The position numbers were made by a program, and so were the translations under genes. Positions 43,156 through 55,309 of a stretch of DNA of 64,000 bases are shown piece by piece. The notes under the pieces are model-generated. The model was given only the letters and a program-made list of their open reading frames with translations. It was not told the DNA's origin and did no database searches. The stretch's first letter is position 1, and the number at the start of each line of letters is the position of its first letter. The stretch spans positions 175,650,488 through 175,714,487 of the forward strand of contig NC_091120.1 of the NCBI RefSeq assembly GCF_040183065.1. Reading direction: 5' to 3'. This DNA is from Periplaneta americana. Lineage: Eukaryota; Arthropoda; Insecta; Blattodea; Blattidae.

Positions 43156-44652
43156 GATCAATTAATTTCTTATATTGCATTTTTCAACGTTTTTGAACTA
43201 ATAGGTAATTTTTATATTTTTCGGCATTTGTTGGTCATTTTAAATACTTTGAAGAACTTTTAGATCATTTGGAATGCATTTCACTTTCTTCTTTACCTAT
43301 AGGTGTGTTAAATCTTTTTCTAAGCAAATAGGTCAGTAGTAATTACCTACTGAATAAGTGAATAACAGTGAAGTTTGAGTTTTATAGTTTGGAACAGACT
43401 CTAAAGTCCATCCCTCATTCCACTGAAGGCTTCACTTCACACAACAGAAGTAATATAAAATGCTTGACAACAGCTTAGTTTAAGTGAGGGCTTTGAATAC
43501 TATTGTTCTTTTGTCAGTACAAGGATGTCTTTAGAATTTGTTTGGAAGAGGGGAAACTTTCACTGTGTCCTGGACAGGACGTGTCCCCAACATGGTTCGG
43601 AAGGGATATCTACTGTAGTAGACAGTATTTTTAACACAAAGATTGCAAGAATGCATGCTGCACCCACAATTTGTTTTGTCATTCACACTCCCCCCATTTG
43701 GAAGATCTGGTAACAAAAGTGAAGAACGGAAAGAGGAGGAGATGGAGAATGAAGGCACTGACATGGACCACCACCGATTGAAACACATTGTAAACTCTCA
43801 TTAAAATCTATATTTTTCACTTAAAACCTTCATTTTTTGCATGCCTTTTTCCTTTATCTTAACCAAATTCCAGGAAGTTGCCTCCTCTCCGAGAATTTGC
43901 AGGGCAGTCACTGAAACAAGGTGACTAATTTTTAAGATGTTGTGATGCGCGTACTTTGAATAATATTTAAATGTCATTTTCTTTTAATTTAATGTCATTT
44001 TTCCATTAGTTTAAGGACATTTTAATCATCATTTTAAGTAGATTTTTAGGTCATCAACATCCGCCCCGTACTTTCATAATGTGCGCCTGTGTTGTTTCTG
44101 TCAGTATGATTTACTAAGTACAATTTTTATGTTGAAATTTTTGTTTTTCAAGATTAAGGCTCGTGTTATATTGTCCAAACGTCTGTATTGACGAAACTCT
44201 GCTGTGCATCATGTTTCTTTTAATGTCAAAACACTGATTTTGTTGGAGGTAGCAATGAATGTAAGTTTATTTTATAGATAATTTACATGTTTACGCCTGT
44301 GAGTGGTTGTGTAGACAGGGCCCAGTGCATTGCCTTGCCAGGGGGCTTATAATGCTGTTAAGAAAGCCCTGAATATTCCATTCATTTTTTTCATATTTAG
44401 AATAGTTGTCCAATTCTTAGGACTGAAGTTTTTTTTTAGGTAATTATGTCGCACTTGATCTGGATTTTGATCTGTCCCTAGTTGATATTGGAGTCCATTT
44501 GTACATTTTTAAACTAATTTCTCCTTTGTCATTCCACTATGCCCAAACTGTCTTAATTTTAGGGCTTGTACTGAAGAATCAATTATTTACCGATACTGTA
44601 CTGTTAACCTTTTCATCAGCAAAGGTACATCATTGTTGAACAGGATTTGGCA
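43156..44652. other. No confident gene
   Basis: A moderately GC-rich stretch 43680-43925 contains a possible acceptor (ATTCCAG, 43873) followed by a short frame LPPLREFAGQSLKQGD and stop. There is no partner exon and no family, so it is not annotated as a gene. Confidence 0.35.
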
Positions 44653-45140
44653 CAGTGGTGTAGGCAGGAGAGTAGGTTCACCATCTGAAGCTACCTCCCC
44701 CTCCTCCGCATTTTTTTCAAGAACCATTTTCAAACTTAAATTAGATTTAAAGCATGAAGAAACAATCCACCAAATCCACCATAGACGTTGAGAGTGACCC
44801 AATATTAATTTAGAATAACAAATCCTTTATATTGCTGTTGATATTTGTTTAAATTGATCTTTTTTTTTTTTTTTTCAAAGAAATTATGAAGCATTCTCAA
44901 CACAACTAGAATTATTAAGTCATTTATTTGGGGTCAGCATCTTTTGATTCACTCTGCAATGACAGATAATGTATTTTGCTTTATAACAATTTTTTGTGAG
45001 TCTAAATTGATTTTAAATTTCATAGTAATTTAACAGCAATTGTCTTTTAAATATGTTGCGTGTAAATTGTAGGGAAATTTTCCAAGTGATGTTCCCAAAA
45101 CTTGCCCCCCAACAATCTTAAATTCCTGGCTACGCCACTG
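44653..45140. mobile_element. 488-bp non-autonomous hAT element
   Basis: Ends CAGTGGTGTAGGCAGGAG and, inverted, CAGTGGCGTAGCCAGGAATT. The duplication ATTTGGCA (44645-44652) and ATTTGACA (45141-45148) differs by one base. Confidence 0.88.
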
Positions 45141-45148
45141 ATTTGACA

Positions 45149-45989
45149 GGATTGGAATATTGCATAAAAACATTCTATATTAATATTACATAACCATTCT
45201 AGTATATCAAGGTCAAAAGTACAGAAGTGTAAGAAATAGGAAATGTTCAGCTTCAAAGGATTAGATCACATTAATATGGCTCTTAAGGTGAGTCCAAATG
45301 AAAATCTGCTTTCTATATGAGTGAAATAATTATTGTTCATTTTTTCATATAAAGTATGGACCTCATAACTGCAATAAGTTTACAAAATATGTAATGATAG
45401 AACGTGGAATTTTTGTCTTTCATTATATAATTGGAAATGAACATGATTGAAGTAGAAACAGTTGTTATTCCCTTGAAAACTTTTGGCACGTGACTACAGA
45501 CATACTTTACTGCAGATATACCTAATCCTGAAATGAACAAACGATAGTTCATAAGCCCAAGAAATAAGTAGTGGCTATTCCTGCATTGGTACTATTAGGA
45601 ATAAATAATGCATCAAACCGGTATCTTCATTGTGTGATCACTGGAAGTTTATTGTTAAAGGGAAGAGTTGTGGAATGTGAGGTTATATATTCTTAATGTT
45701 TTGTTTTATATGGCAAGGATTTCATTTTTAATTTGTTGGGTGCTGCATCACAATGACTTGGAAGCTCTGATTTTGAAGCATTGCAAAAATATCTGTCTTT
45801 TATCTTAGAATGGGAGAGATTTCAGTGTTCATTATTGGGTGAATTCTTTGTCACTAGCCTATTGTAACCTGCATGCTAGCTGAGACAGCTTGTATTACCG
45901 CAAACTTCCGGTAATGAGTAACAATTCAAGCTTTAAGAAACCATTTCATACTGATGTATGCTTTAAAGCATTAAACACGGTGTGGGACT
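45149..45989. other. No gene recognised
   Basis: AT-rich spacer. Confidence 0.4.
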
Positions 45990-46385
45990 TTTTGACATAG
46001 ACATCTTTCCCTGCATTGAGTATGGGCACCTGTTCTAAGATCTGTGGTGAAACAAGAAAATGACAGAATTTCAAACGCTTACTATAACAGTAACAATTGG
46101 ACACTACAATAGCCAATCAAAACACCAAAGCCACCGGTGCAGACTATGGCGACAACGACAAGCCACAACCCTCAAGCTTCCCACACCTTAAATATTGTCA
46201 TGCTACCAGTCTCAGTACCAGTCCTTGATACACACAGCAGATCTCTCCACTCATGTGTACCACACCACTGAAGATGGCTACCGGAGTAGTGGATGAAACG
46301 CTTAGTTTCATCACCAACAGACCACGGCCCTCTAGTCCAGATAATACAAATGCTAATGACACCGGCCGTGAAAGCCTGCATTCTA
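45990..46385. repeat. Dispersed repeat with CCGGCCGTGAAAGCCT module
   Basis: The 5' part resembles 230-310; the 3' part (ACCAACAGACCACGGCC..CCGGCCGTGAAAGCCTGCAT) shares words with 10700-10800. GATGAAACGCTTAGTTTCATC (46292-46312) is a short palindrome. The class is unknown. Confidence 0.6.
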
Positions 46386-46519
46386 AGACATAAAACTATT
46401 ATTTATACATGCTATCTATTTGAATCATTAAAAAGCACAATACTACATTCTTACTGATTATTGTGCTTTTCATTGGTCCAAATAGATAGAATGTATAAAT
46501 AATAAATAGTTTTATGTCT
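46386..46519. repeat. Hairpin with about 57-61 bp arms
   Basis: The left arm 46386-46442 begins AGACATAAAACTATT; the right arm 46459-46519 ends with its inverse. There is one 4-base indel and a few mismatches, with a 16-base loop. It follows the GTGAAAGCCT module, as does the palindrome at 10905. Confidence 0.85.
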
Positions 46520-47949
46520 CTTTTGAAAATTTTGGAAAAATCTTATACGTAGTATTAGATCTAGGCCATCGTTGGAAGTGATTTTAGTGAATTTCTGAGT
46601 TAGACACGATGACTGAAGAAGAAATTATGTCCTGGCCTCCTTGTTACAAAATATACGACAATGATTAAAATAGCTTTATGATGACATCAGAGTTAATTTA
46701 TTAGGCTGTGATCGGAAATGAGAATGGCAAAGTAAAAATTCTCCAACTTTCACGTTCCCGTTCCTGGGCTTCTCATTAATTGTAAAGGCTCACATTTAAA
46801 TAAATATATATATATTTTAACAATTTTTCCGATCTTCTTCTCATTGTCGTTTCCGTTCCAGCTTTATTGTGGACCAGACCGTACCAAAGAAGTATGTTGA
46901 CCAAGAAAAAACTAATGTAGCATTTTATTGCAAGTAATTTCTGGTTTCATACTAACCTTTGAAGAAAGTGATTATCTTTATGTCAGGCTCAGTTAAATGT
47001 TTCTGGTAACAGTAATAATTATTTTTAAATAAATAAAATTTTTCTCGACACATTTTTCAACATAAAATGAAAAAAAAAATGGGTATGTATTTTAGCATTA
47101 TTTACCTTACGTAAAATTTTCAATAAAAGATGATAATTGTATAAGTTAGAAAGCTCAGTAGCTGGTCCCTTTAAACATGAACATGAGAAACTGTGAAGTG
47201 ATTGCAAAGAAGTTGTGGACTACATAATAAAAATATTGGGTTGGAAGTGATTTGAAATAAGTTTTAGCTGCTTTTTTTTATCTGGCGCGTTAATTGGTGG
47301 GCAGAAGGGTAAGTACTACCCATTGAAGCCTACTCTGGCATTGTCCCTGCCAACATGTTTGGTAAAACAAGTAACTATCAACTCTCGGAAATTTGTGTTA
47401 GTTTCTCGAGTGTGTCCCCATACAAGAATAAAGACATTTTTCTAAGTCGTCAGTTTCATAACATCTCAGTGCTCTCAGCTGCTATTATTGAAATTCTAAA
47501 AGAAATTGAAGTCTATTTATGAAAAACAGCTGAAGGAATTCGGCATATTTGTAAAAATGACTGTGAAAGATGAATGATTTTCAAAGTGAAATTCCAAGGC
47601 CTTCTCACTTGTAGATTGAATAGCTCAGAAATAACTTGCGTGCAAATATACAAACCTGCCATCTACAATTCGTATTAATATGATACGATATTATAGTGAT
47701 AGTGCCGTTTTCCATTCTAAGACAATTATTTAAATTTAAATCTTTTTCTTTGCTTGGGAAAAAATCAAAGTCAGAGCTATCCAGAGCCAATCAAGCTGAT
47801 GACTAAATCCTTGACATGTTTCAACTATACATCTGTAGGCCTTTACCACTAACAGCGAGAAGAGATACTCTCTGAAAGTCGTTTAACTATTTAAGTCCAT
47901 TGCCTGCTCAGCTATACTGGTAGACTCTGATGTCACATTGATGATGTAC
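46520..47949. other. No gene recognised
   Basis: AT-rich, short ORFs only. Confidence 0.4.
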
Positions 47950-48660
47950 AATATTTTGTGCGAGATCGTGCGTATTTGCTCGGTTTCCGCACAAAACCAA
48001 TCCACGGAAAGTCTGAAATTCCACATTCAGTATTCCCAACCTAACACACATAACAATTTCCCTCTTCTTACTGCTTAAGTGACATATTGATTTTACTGCT
48101 TTAGGCTTTTAACATATTATTTTTAGAGACGTTCAATATATTAATAATTATGAATTGGAAACTTACCACTGCAATTTCAGCTAAATTGCACTGTTAATTA
48201 TTGTTTTTAAATATTTGCAAAAATTAAGTAAACTCTACAACTCCACTAAAGTTACTGCATTCGTGATGCAAGTAACATTAAGGAAGCCGTGAAAAAATCA
48301 ACAAGATTCCAGACTCCTCATAGACTGAGGGAAAAAAAAGACAGACGTATATCACGGCCTGCTGGAGTATAGTAAACACAGAAAACATTTTAAAGCAACA
48401 ATGTTGAAGATAGATATTTTTGTTTTGCAAATTTGCCGTCATTGAACAGAAACCAAGAAGGAGATTTCATTGCAACTAATTAGAAATTCCTCTTTCAGGT
48501 ATGTAATAAACGATCTTCGCACAAAATAATGTACGATACACGAGTGGTATGTTTTCTTTCAATTCTCGGAAATTAAAAAAGCTCAACTACGTTTCGCTTT
48601 TTCAAACTTTTCCTCGAACATGAAAACTTCAACATACCGCTCTTGTAACGCATATTACTA
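47950..48660 (-). mobile_element. Dispersed repeat, copy B (inverse of 12391-13108)
   Basis: Reads as the reverse complement of copy A throughout, including TTTTGTGCGAGATCGTGCGT at one end and the AGCGGTATGTT foldback (48541-48645) at the other. This copy is not inside the AGGGGTGTGATTTT element, which confirms copy A as a separate nested unit. Confidence 0.8.
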
Positions 48661-49139
48661 TATTGGAGTCTGCAGTTTTATAGTGTCCAAAACTTGTGTC
48701 AGAGTGCTGTTCATTTTTCAATCTCTGAATATCTCTTTTACCTCGTTGGTTATGTTAGCTGAGCACAGCATTATAACACAGATTATAAAGTAACTGAGAC
48801 CTAAATAGATAGTTTGACTTTCAGGATTTACATTGATTTTTTGTTTTTTATAGAGATTACCATTTTCACCATTCTTTTCTGTTGCTAAAATAACTCTGAT
48901 TCTGGTGTGTGGTATAAAATATTCATACATAACCATTTAGAGCCCAGATTTATACCTGAAATAATTATTGCAATATGGTTGCAATCACAATAATATACCG
49001 GTACTGATTATTTACCATAAATATATAATAATCACAAACAATAAGATCGATATCATGCCAATGAATTTACTTTATTATCTATTGTTTCAATTTGTAATAA
49101 AAATCCCCATTTCGTCTTAGAAATGTGCGTGATATTTCA
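48661..49139. other. No confident gene; possible receptor-like exon
   Basis: A minus-strand stretch 48793-48742 reads SYFIICVIMLCSANITNE between a TCTCAG acceptor and a GTAAAA donor. It vaguely resembles the TM6 end of an odorant receptor but is too short to call. Confidence 0.25.
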
Positions 49140-49580
49140 AAAGTTAATATTTGGTGTGGTGCACAATCACAATGTTAGGCCATTTTTCTTTGCTGAGCAT
49201 GACATAGGTGACATATATGCTGGAGAACATGCCCCACAGATAGAAGCAAGATGACGCTCCATTTCAGTGAAGTTATTACGTTCGAAATTTCCTGAATGAC
49301 ACATTCCCCAAACATCGGATAGGAAGTGATGGTCCAATTTCTTGGCCCCCACAATCCCCGGACATTACTTCATTAGATTTCTTCTTGTGGGGGTATGTGA
49401 AAGACACAGTTTACACTACAAAAATTAACAAGATAATGGATTTAAAACAGTGCATAAGAGATGCCATAGACTTCGCCACAGCAGACATGCTGAATGCTAT
49501 AAAGTTTGAAATTAGCTATAGATTATACATTCTTCATGCCACCAAAAGGCGCTCGTGCAGATGCACTGTACTGAACTGAA
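49140..49580 (+). pseudogene. Mariner-like transposase relic
   Basis: Plus strand, several frames: VNIWCGAQSQ, later FSEVITFEIS-type text, GSDGPISWPPQ and SPDITSLDFFLWGYVKDTVY, then TTKINKIMDLKQCIRDAIDF and ATADMLNAIK. The second-aspartate block (QDGAPAHF type) is decayed, while the SPD block is well kept. It is from the same broad clade as the relics at 1881 and 34390 but a different sequence, so not a recent duplicate. Confidence 0.85.
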
Positions 49581-52500
49581 AACATCGCGAGTTTCACTAT
49601 CATTTTCACGCATAGCAATGATTTTATATACATTTTCCTTTTAACTGTGTCTGTTTAAAGTGTTAAGAGTATCATGGTAGACACAGTATATAATTTTTAC
49701 GAACATACCAGAATGTTTTATGCAACTTGCATTTTTCATGTAACTCTGGGCTCTACTAATCACAGTTTGAAGTAAAATGATAAGAATATCACGTTAACAT
49801 CGATTCAATTAATTTAAGTTGATTTTATAAACGAACTGAATTCGAAAACCAGTGAAATATCATACATTTCTCTATGTTCAGATTTGTAATATTTTTGTTC
49901 TGATATTGAGTAACTGTTGAATTCCACTTCCTCATTCATGAACAGTTTATGATTTTTTGTTTTGCGAGATATAAAGTATACAGACAGAAATTTGTTGTTC
50001 AGAAGTCTGCATGGACTGATGAAACATACTCTTTCTCTTCCTTTTTCCCAAAAAAATTCTCTGTTATAAATATTAGTTAATTTAAGTTGCAAAAGGAAAA
50101 AGAACAGTAGATGTTTCCAGCAATTACAAAATTACATCACTTACAGATTGTATAAATGAATACGAAATTGAAAGAAAACAATCATGTGTTGCACATAAAC
50201 TTATAAAGGACATAATCTAACCTAAGCTAACCTAAGATATGTTGAAAAGAAGAAGAAGAGTTGAAGGAAAATTGCAACATATACCAGACTATATGAAAAA
50301 GTTTATCCTTGGCCTCTGTGTTCCCCGGACATTACTCACATTCATTCATTAAAAATTTCACATCTCTGTGTTGCTGAATAGCACAAAGTTCATGCACTAA
50401 AATATCTATATGCAACAAAATATTACAGTTAATCCTATATATAGTGTAGTTTGTAAAAATTCAATTTTCATTTAGCCGACTATTGTGTGTAACCTGGAAA
50501 TCGTAATATATTAAGAGTTCTACAGGTGAAACAATCATTTTACATTTTGCAGAACTACTTGATTTGATATTATTTAAGTACTGGAACAGTACCAGTAACA
50601 TGTTTGTAATTCTATCACTGTTGCAGGTTGCAGATAAGAAAAAAGTTATTTGAATTGAAACAGTATTACGACCTCATACATAACATGATGTTTAAAAAGT
50701 TACGGTACAAGATGATTGTATACGAATGTTAAGTTACATTGTTGGCAGATAGTTTTCACTAGTGAGGTAGTTGTTGCTAAAAATAATTGTTACTGAAGTT
50801 CTGATGTAAAATGTACTTTTGTATTTTATGGAAGTATTGTGATGTTGCAAAAATCGATTTCGAAATTCTCATGAAAATAGCTTCATCTTCAGCATCGATA
50901 ACAAAAAAGTTATTTTGGGAATGTCATCTGTCTATGTGTTTACAGTGATTTCTCTTAAATTCCTGGACAGATTTTGTTAACATTCATTATGTACACCATT
51001 TACAACATGATAAAAGAAAAGAACCAGAGCTGCCCATAAGAATTGTGATTTCCCTCTTGCCAATATATTTTTTAACCACTGTTGAAATATTATGATTTAA
51101 ACACAGTACTACGACAACAAGCTAAGAAATTTTATTACAATGTTCCCATAATAGGAAATAATCCTTCAATAGTTACCTACTTCTTAAAACTTGTTGAGAA
51201 CATAATTGCTATTCCAATAATATGCGATTTTACAAAATTATTCTTCTTTCATGCAAAGAAAAGTTTTGTGAATATTTTCTGTTTTCTCTCCCAAAAAATA
51301 TATAAAAATTGGACTGGGTCCCCTGGCGCTTACACACCCGCTCTAGTGGTATCTGTACCCCCTCCCTCTCTAGGGGTGGCCCTAATTGAACTGCTACGGA
51401 ATGCCTACACACATATAATGAGAAAGTATGTAGGCTATCATCTTCATTGACAATCAGTTTTTCTAGTTATTTAATGATTCATTTGCCATTTTGTCTCAAA
51501 TCCTTTGGTTAGTTCTTGCAAAATATCGTCAATAATGAACATACTGGTATCATTTTCAATCAGGAATTTTACGCCATTTTGTCGAATGAAACTTTTAAAC
51601 AAAATGGAGGTAAATGATTACATGATATAACTTTCCTGTATGTATCACGTGTCTACATTACTTTTTTCTGGTCGTGCATAGGATTTATATGCTTTGTAAT
51701 AAATAAGACAAAATGAAAGGTAAACGAACATTCTAAATTTTAAACTTTCAACGAGGTAGCAGATTAAAAACTTGAGACTATTAGAAATTTATGAATGATA
51801 TTCTTGAAACGTTCCTAGCCCTGGGTTCCAGAATTATATTATTGATTTAATATATAAGGATATATTACTTAATACCGTCACTTATTACATATCTTTCATT
51901 TTACGTTGTAAAGTTAAAAGTGTAAATGATCATACAAATGTATTTTATGGACTCTTTCATAATTTAAAACCCTTTCTTTATGCGTTTCCGATTATTGTTG
52001 CTAGATTACAGTATATGTGCAGAGAGATCCATCATGTCATGAAAATTCAGAGCATTTACAATACCCAAATGGTGCTAGAACTAAACATTCTTTCTAAAAT
52101 ATTATCAGACACTCCTGTTTGAAAATGTTCTGATTTATGCATATTCGTGTGTGTAGTTTCGGGTTCAAACAATCCATGCAGACCTCACCAACGGATTAAT
52201 ATCTTACTGGTAATCTCATATTTGTATTAGCTACTTTAAAGACATACATTTGGATTTGATAATAGAAATATCATAAAAGACTTGGACAGCAAAGTATTTC
52301 TCTAGATTTCTCTGTTTTTTTCTCTCCATTTTCTCATTGGAAGACTTAAAAAAATTTGCTCTAACATATACAGTACCAAACACAATATGTGTTCAGTTGA
52401 GAATTAAAAAGTAAAAGCTAAAGCTTGGGAATATAACACCATCTGGAAGATAAGGATATATCTCTTATTATTCACAAGAAACGTAACTTAGACCTTTGTA

Positions 52501-53067
52501 CAGGAGAACATTAGGAATATAATGTGACTATAATACAGTTGTTTATGTGTATATGTATATATAACATTTAAGGTTTTATAATTCTCTTTCTACACTATTC
52601 ACAGGTTGCCTGGAAATGATGACCATAATTTCATTACTTACAAGTTTAAATCTATATAACAGTTTATTAATAAAAATAATAATTATAACAGAAGCTGTGT
52701 GACAACCACATAAACATTATAATCTCTTGTTTAATATTGTGGAAGCGTATTGGAAGTCCACAATCTCGTCATCGTTTCTAGGTACACAAATAGGTCATAA
52801 TTAATTACATCACATAATTCTTTAACTCTTTGGTCAGTAGATTGTAAAGAAGTAGATTTAGTAGAATCTCTTCTATGTTACCAGCAGCCCAGTTGCACCA
52901 TCAGTCATTTCCTGAAAACAAGGAAAAATTGTTCACGTTTTATTGTACAGAAATACACTGATTATCAGGGTTTCAGATGGTTGGTATGGCTTTACAAACG
53001 AAAGGGACTGTGTATTTCCTACATGTAATGAAAAAAAAGCTCTGAAAGTTTCGTATCATGTGCTTGC
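49581..53067. other. No gene recognised
   Basis: About 3.5 kb of AT-rich DNA. The one GC-rich island (51310-51390, CCCCTGGCGCTTACACACCC) sits in a frame on both strands without recognisable content. No inserted element with clear ends was found. Confidence 0.4.
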
Positions 53068-53248
53068 AGTCATAGGCGGAGAGAGAATCGTTTCCTTGGG
53101 GGGGGGGGGGGGAAGCAAAACCATAGAATCCCCATATAATGGGGTTATGGGGGAGATCATTTACCTCCTCCTCCCATTATAGCTTGAACGTGGTACAGTA
53201 CATCATATCGGAATATGATCATTTAATAATAGTACATTATGCAACGAG

Positions 53249-53344
53249 CCTATAATGGTAGTAATTAAGACGCGAGTATGTTTATGAAACGAGCGCAAGC
53301 AAGTTTCATAATTTTCATACGAGCGTCTTAATTACCATTATAGG
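53249..53344. repeat. Two-level hairpin
   Basis: Outer arms CCTATAATGGTAGTAATTAA and TTAATTACCATTATAGG; inner arms GTATGTTTATGAAAC and GTTTCATAATTTTCATAC around GAGCGCAAGC. A MITE-like foldback. Confidence 0.75.
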
Positions 53345-53528
53345 CAAGTTTCATACGACTTTTTATGCTCGACCATATTTCTAACCTGAAATTATTCATA
53401 AGTATTCATGTTATTCTTATCTGACTGGGGAGCGGAATTGACCTTGTGCAAGGGTTAAGATACAAATTATATTTACTGTAAATGTTATTTTAAGTGACCA
53501 TGCTTAATTTAATTTAGGATGCTCCTTG

Positions 53529-53540
53529 TTATTATTATTA

Positions 53541-53579
<39 letters not shown>

Positions 53580-53599
53580 TACTACTACTATTACTAGCC

Positions 53600-53636
<37 letters not shown>

Positions 53637-53637
53637 G
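53529..53637. repeat. (TTA)n microsatellite
   Basis: TTA/ATT repeats broken by a short TACTACTACTA stretch. Confidence 0.95.
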
Positions 53638-54959
53638 TTTTTTATTAGTTGTGTTTATTATTAATTGTCATTATTGAGTGTAATTAGTTACCACTGCCAC
53701 CGGGTATATACCCATTTGCGGTGTGAATAAATACATACACATATATATCTCGTAAATTGTGAGATGTGCGCAGACGCGAAAGTATTGATTTTTTCCTAGA
53801 AACAAATGTCAATGACCTTGATATAATCTAGAGAGTAAAATAAAAATTAATGTTGATATAACCTTAAAATTGATTTAGACATTGAAAAACGAGATGACAA
53901 ATTGAATTTATTTGAATATTATTTACAATTAATGCTAATTATTATAGTAACAGAACATAACCTTCTGCGACAGTATTGGATTTCCAGCCTCCGTGACGTT
54001 TCGCTAGTTGTCTTTCGATTGCATATCCGAGAATAATCGATACTTGCGCTTTCATATTGTTACAATGGTGTTTTCTGATTGGTGGAACACCTGAACTTTA
54101 ATGAATAGGTGTACTTTAATGAGGTCCATTAAAGGGCTGCTACCAGGTGTATAATTACTATATTTCGGCATGGTCGAGCATAAAGGTATTTTTAGAGGGC
54201 ATGTTTCTTACAGTGTTACATCCATATCTGCAATGTTTCGGACCGAATTGTATAGGACTTGAACTGTAAATCTACTACAAATTATAATAGGGTATAATTT
54301 AAAACAATCCCTCTCGTCTTCTCTCTCGTACAGAATAGTTCAATAGTTTATATTATATGTCTAAGAACAATATGTGTAGACAAGGCCATATAAGCCAAGA
54401 ACAATAATTACAAAGAGACTGCACTATCAAAAAAATTCGTCAACGCAAATACTGTACATCAATAAAACTACGTAGCAGTGCTAACAGAAACTTTTTTATA
54501 TTAAGCTTTCCTGAAGATATCATATGAAATGTAAACTCTTATTATTTTATCTAATCTCGTCTTTAAGTTTACACATTATACTAGGATCACTTTTCTTTTT
54601 TCTGCATTATTCTGCAGTATGTTATTCATATTTCTCCAAATGGTGGCCTGAACACCTGCAGACTTCTAACACATGAGTACAGGCTGTTACAAAAGAAACA
54701 TTACAGTGCTTCCATTCTTATACATTCAGAAATTTAAAATAAATGTTATAGTCTAGACACATGATCTGAAGACATTAATTCGTCAATTTAAGCACAGAAA
54801 CTTAATCATAAACAAAAGCAAAAAAGATCTTTTGAATTCAGTGTTTTCTAACGTTTATAAAATAAGAGTTCGGACAAGTTTGAGGGGGCAGTGCCCTCCC
54901 ATACCCCCTCCCCCATAACTCCACCTATGCTCACAGTGTTTCTCATCTTTGTTGCATCA

Positions 54960-55262
54960 CATTTACAAAATGGCGTATCTTTTTTCTGTGTTGCAATTTG
55001 CGAACTGCGGTTCTGTAGTTTCTGTACAGTGAACTTTCTGATGGCAATTTAGAATTTGATTCTCTTTCCGATAACAACATTCCGATTCTATAGACAGCTT
55101 GAAATGACTGGATGCATCTGTAAAAGAAAGAGTTCAGGACGTCCACATGTGCCAAAAAAAGAGTCAAGAACATCAGAGCAGCTTTCGTACTTTGTCCAGG
55201 GTCTCCTGATCGCATACCATTTGTGCCTAAGAGTTTTTGTGGATTTATACGTCCTTAGTCAA
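54960..55262 (+). pseudogene. Mariner-like transposase N-terminal HTH relic
   Basis: Plus strand, shifting frames: AYLFSVLQFANCGSVVSVQ, SDNNI, FRFYRQLEMTGCICKRKSSG, RPHVP, then KNIRAAFVLCPGSP. This is the double-HTH N-terminal half of the same clade as the catalytic relics at 1881 and 34390 (pattern RWYRQFEETGCLCKGKSSGR, then VRxAFxRSPxKS). An antisense 90-aa frame here is an artefact. The host sequence resumes at 55263 and is then cut by the LINE derivative. Confidence 0.8.
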
Positions 55263-55309
55263 TAAGAAGAAGAAGCAACATTTAGGAATCTTTCAACAGT
55301 CTCATAAAA

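Larger units (their letters stand above)
53068..54936. mobile_element. Possible DNA element with CATAGGYGGAG ends
   Basis: CAGTCATAGGCGGAG at 53068 and CTCCACCTATGCTCAC ending about 54936 are inverted. A G-run or C-rich patch follows each end. The inverted words TATGCTCGACCAT (53363) and ATGGTCGAGCATA (54172) suggest another element nested inside. Boundaries and class are uncertain. Confidence 0.4.

Noticed and set aside
43873-43924. Possible terminal exon LPPLREFAGQSLKQGD-stop
   Set aside because: A single plausible acceptor and 18 codons, with no partner exon or family recognised.
46267-46312. Hammerhead-ribozyme-like text (CTGAAGA ... GATGAAAC)
   Set aside because: The core words are present, but I could not find a consistent stem III with a cleavage triplet; the GAAACGCTTAGTTTC part is a simple palindrome.
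51230-51450. GC-rich patch with ORFs on both strands
   Set aside because: No family, splice site or tRNA-like box could be supported.
54943-55215. Minus-strand 90-residue ORF
   Set aside because: Antisense of the mariner HTH relic, whose plus-strand reading has clear family motifs.
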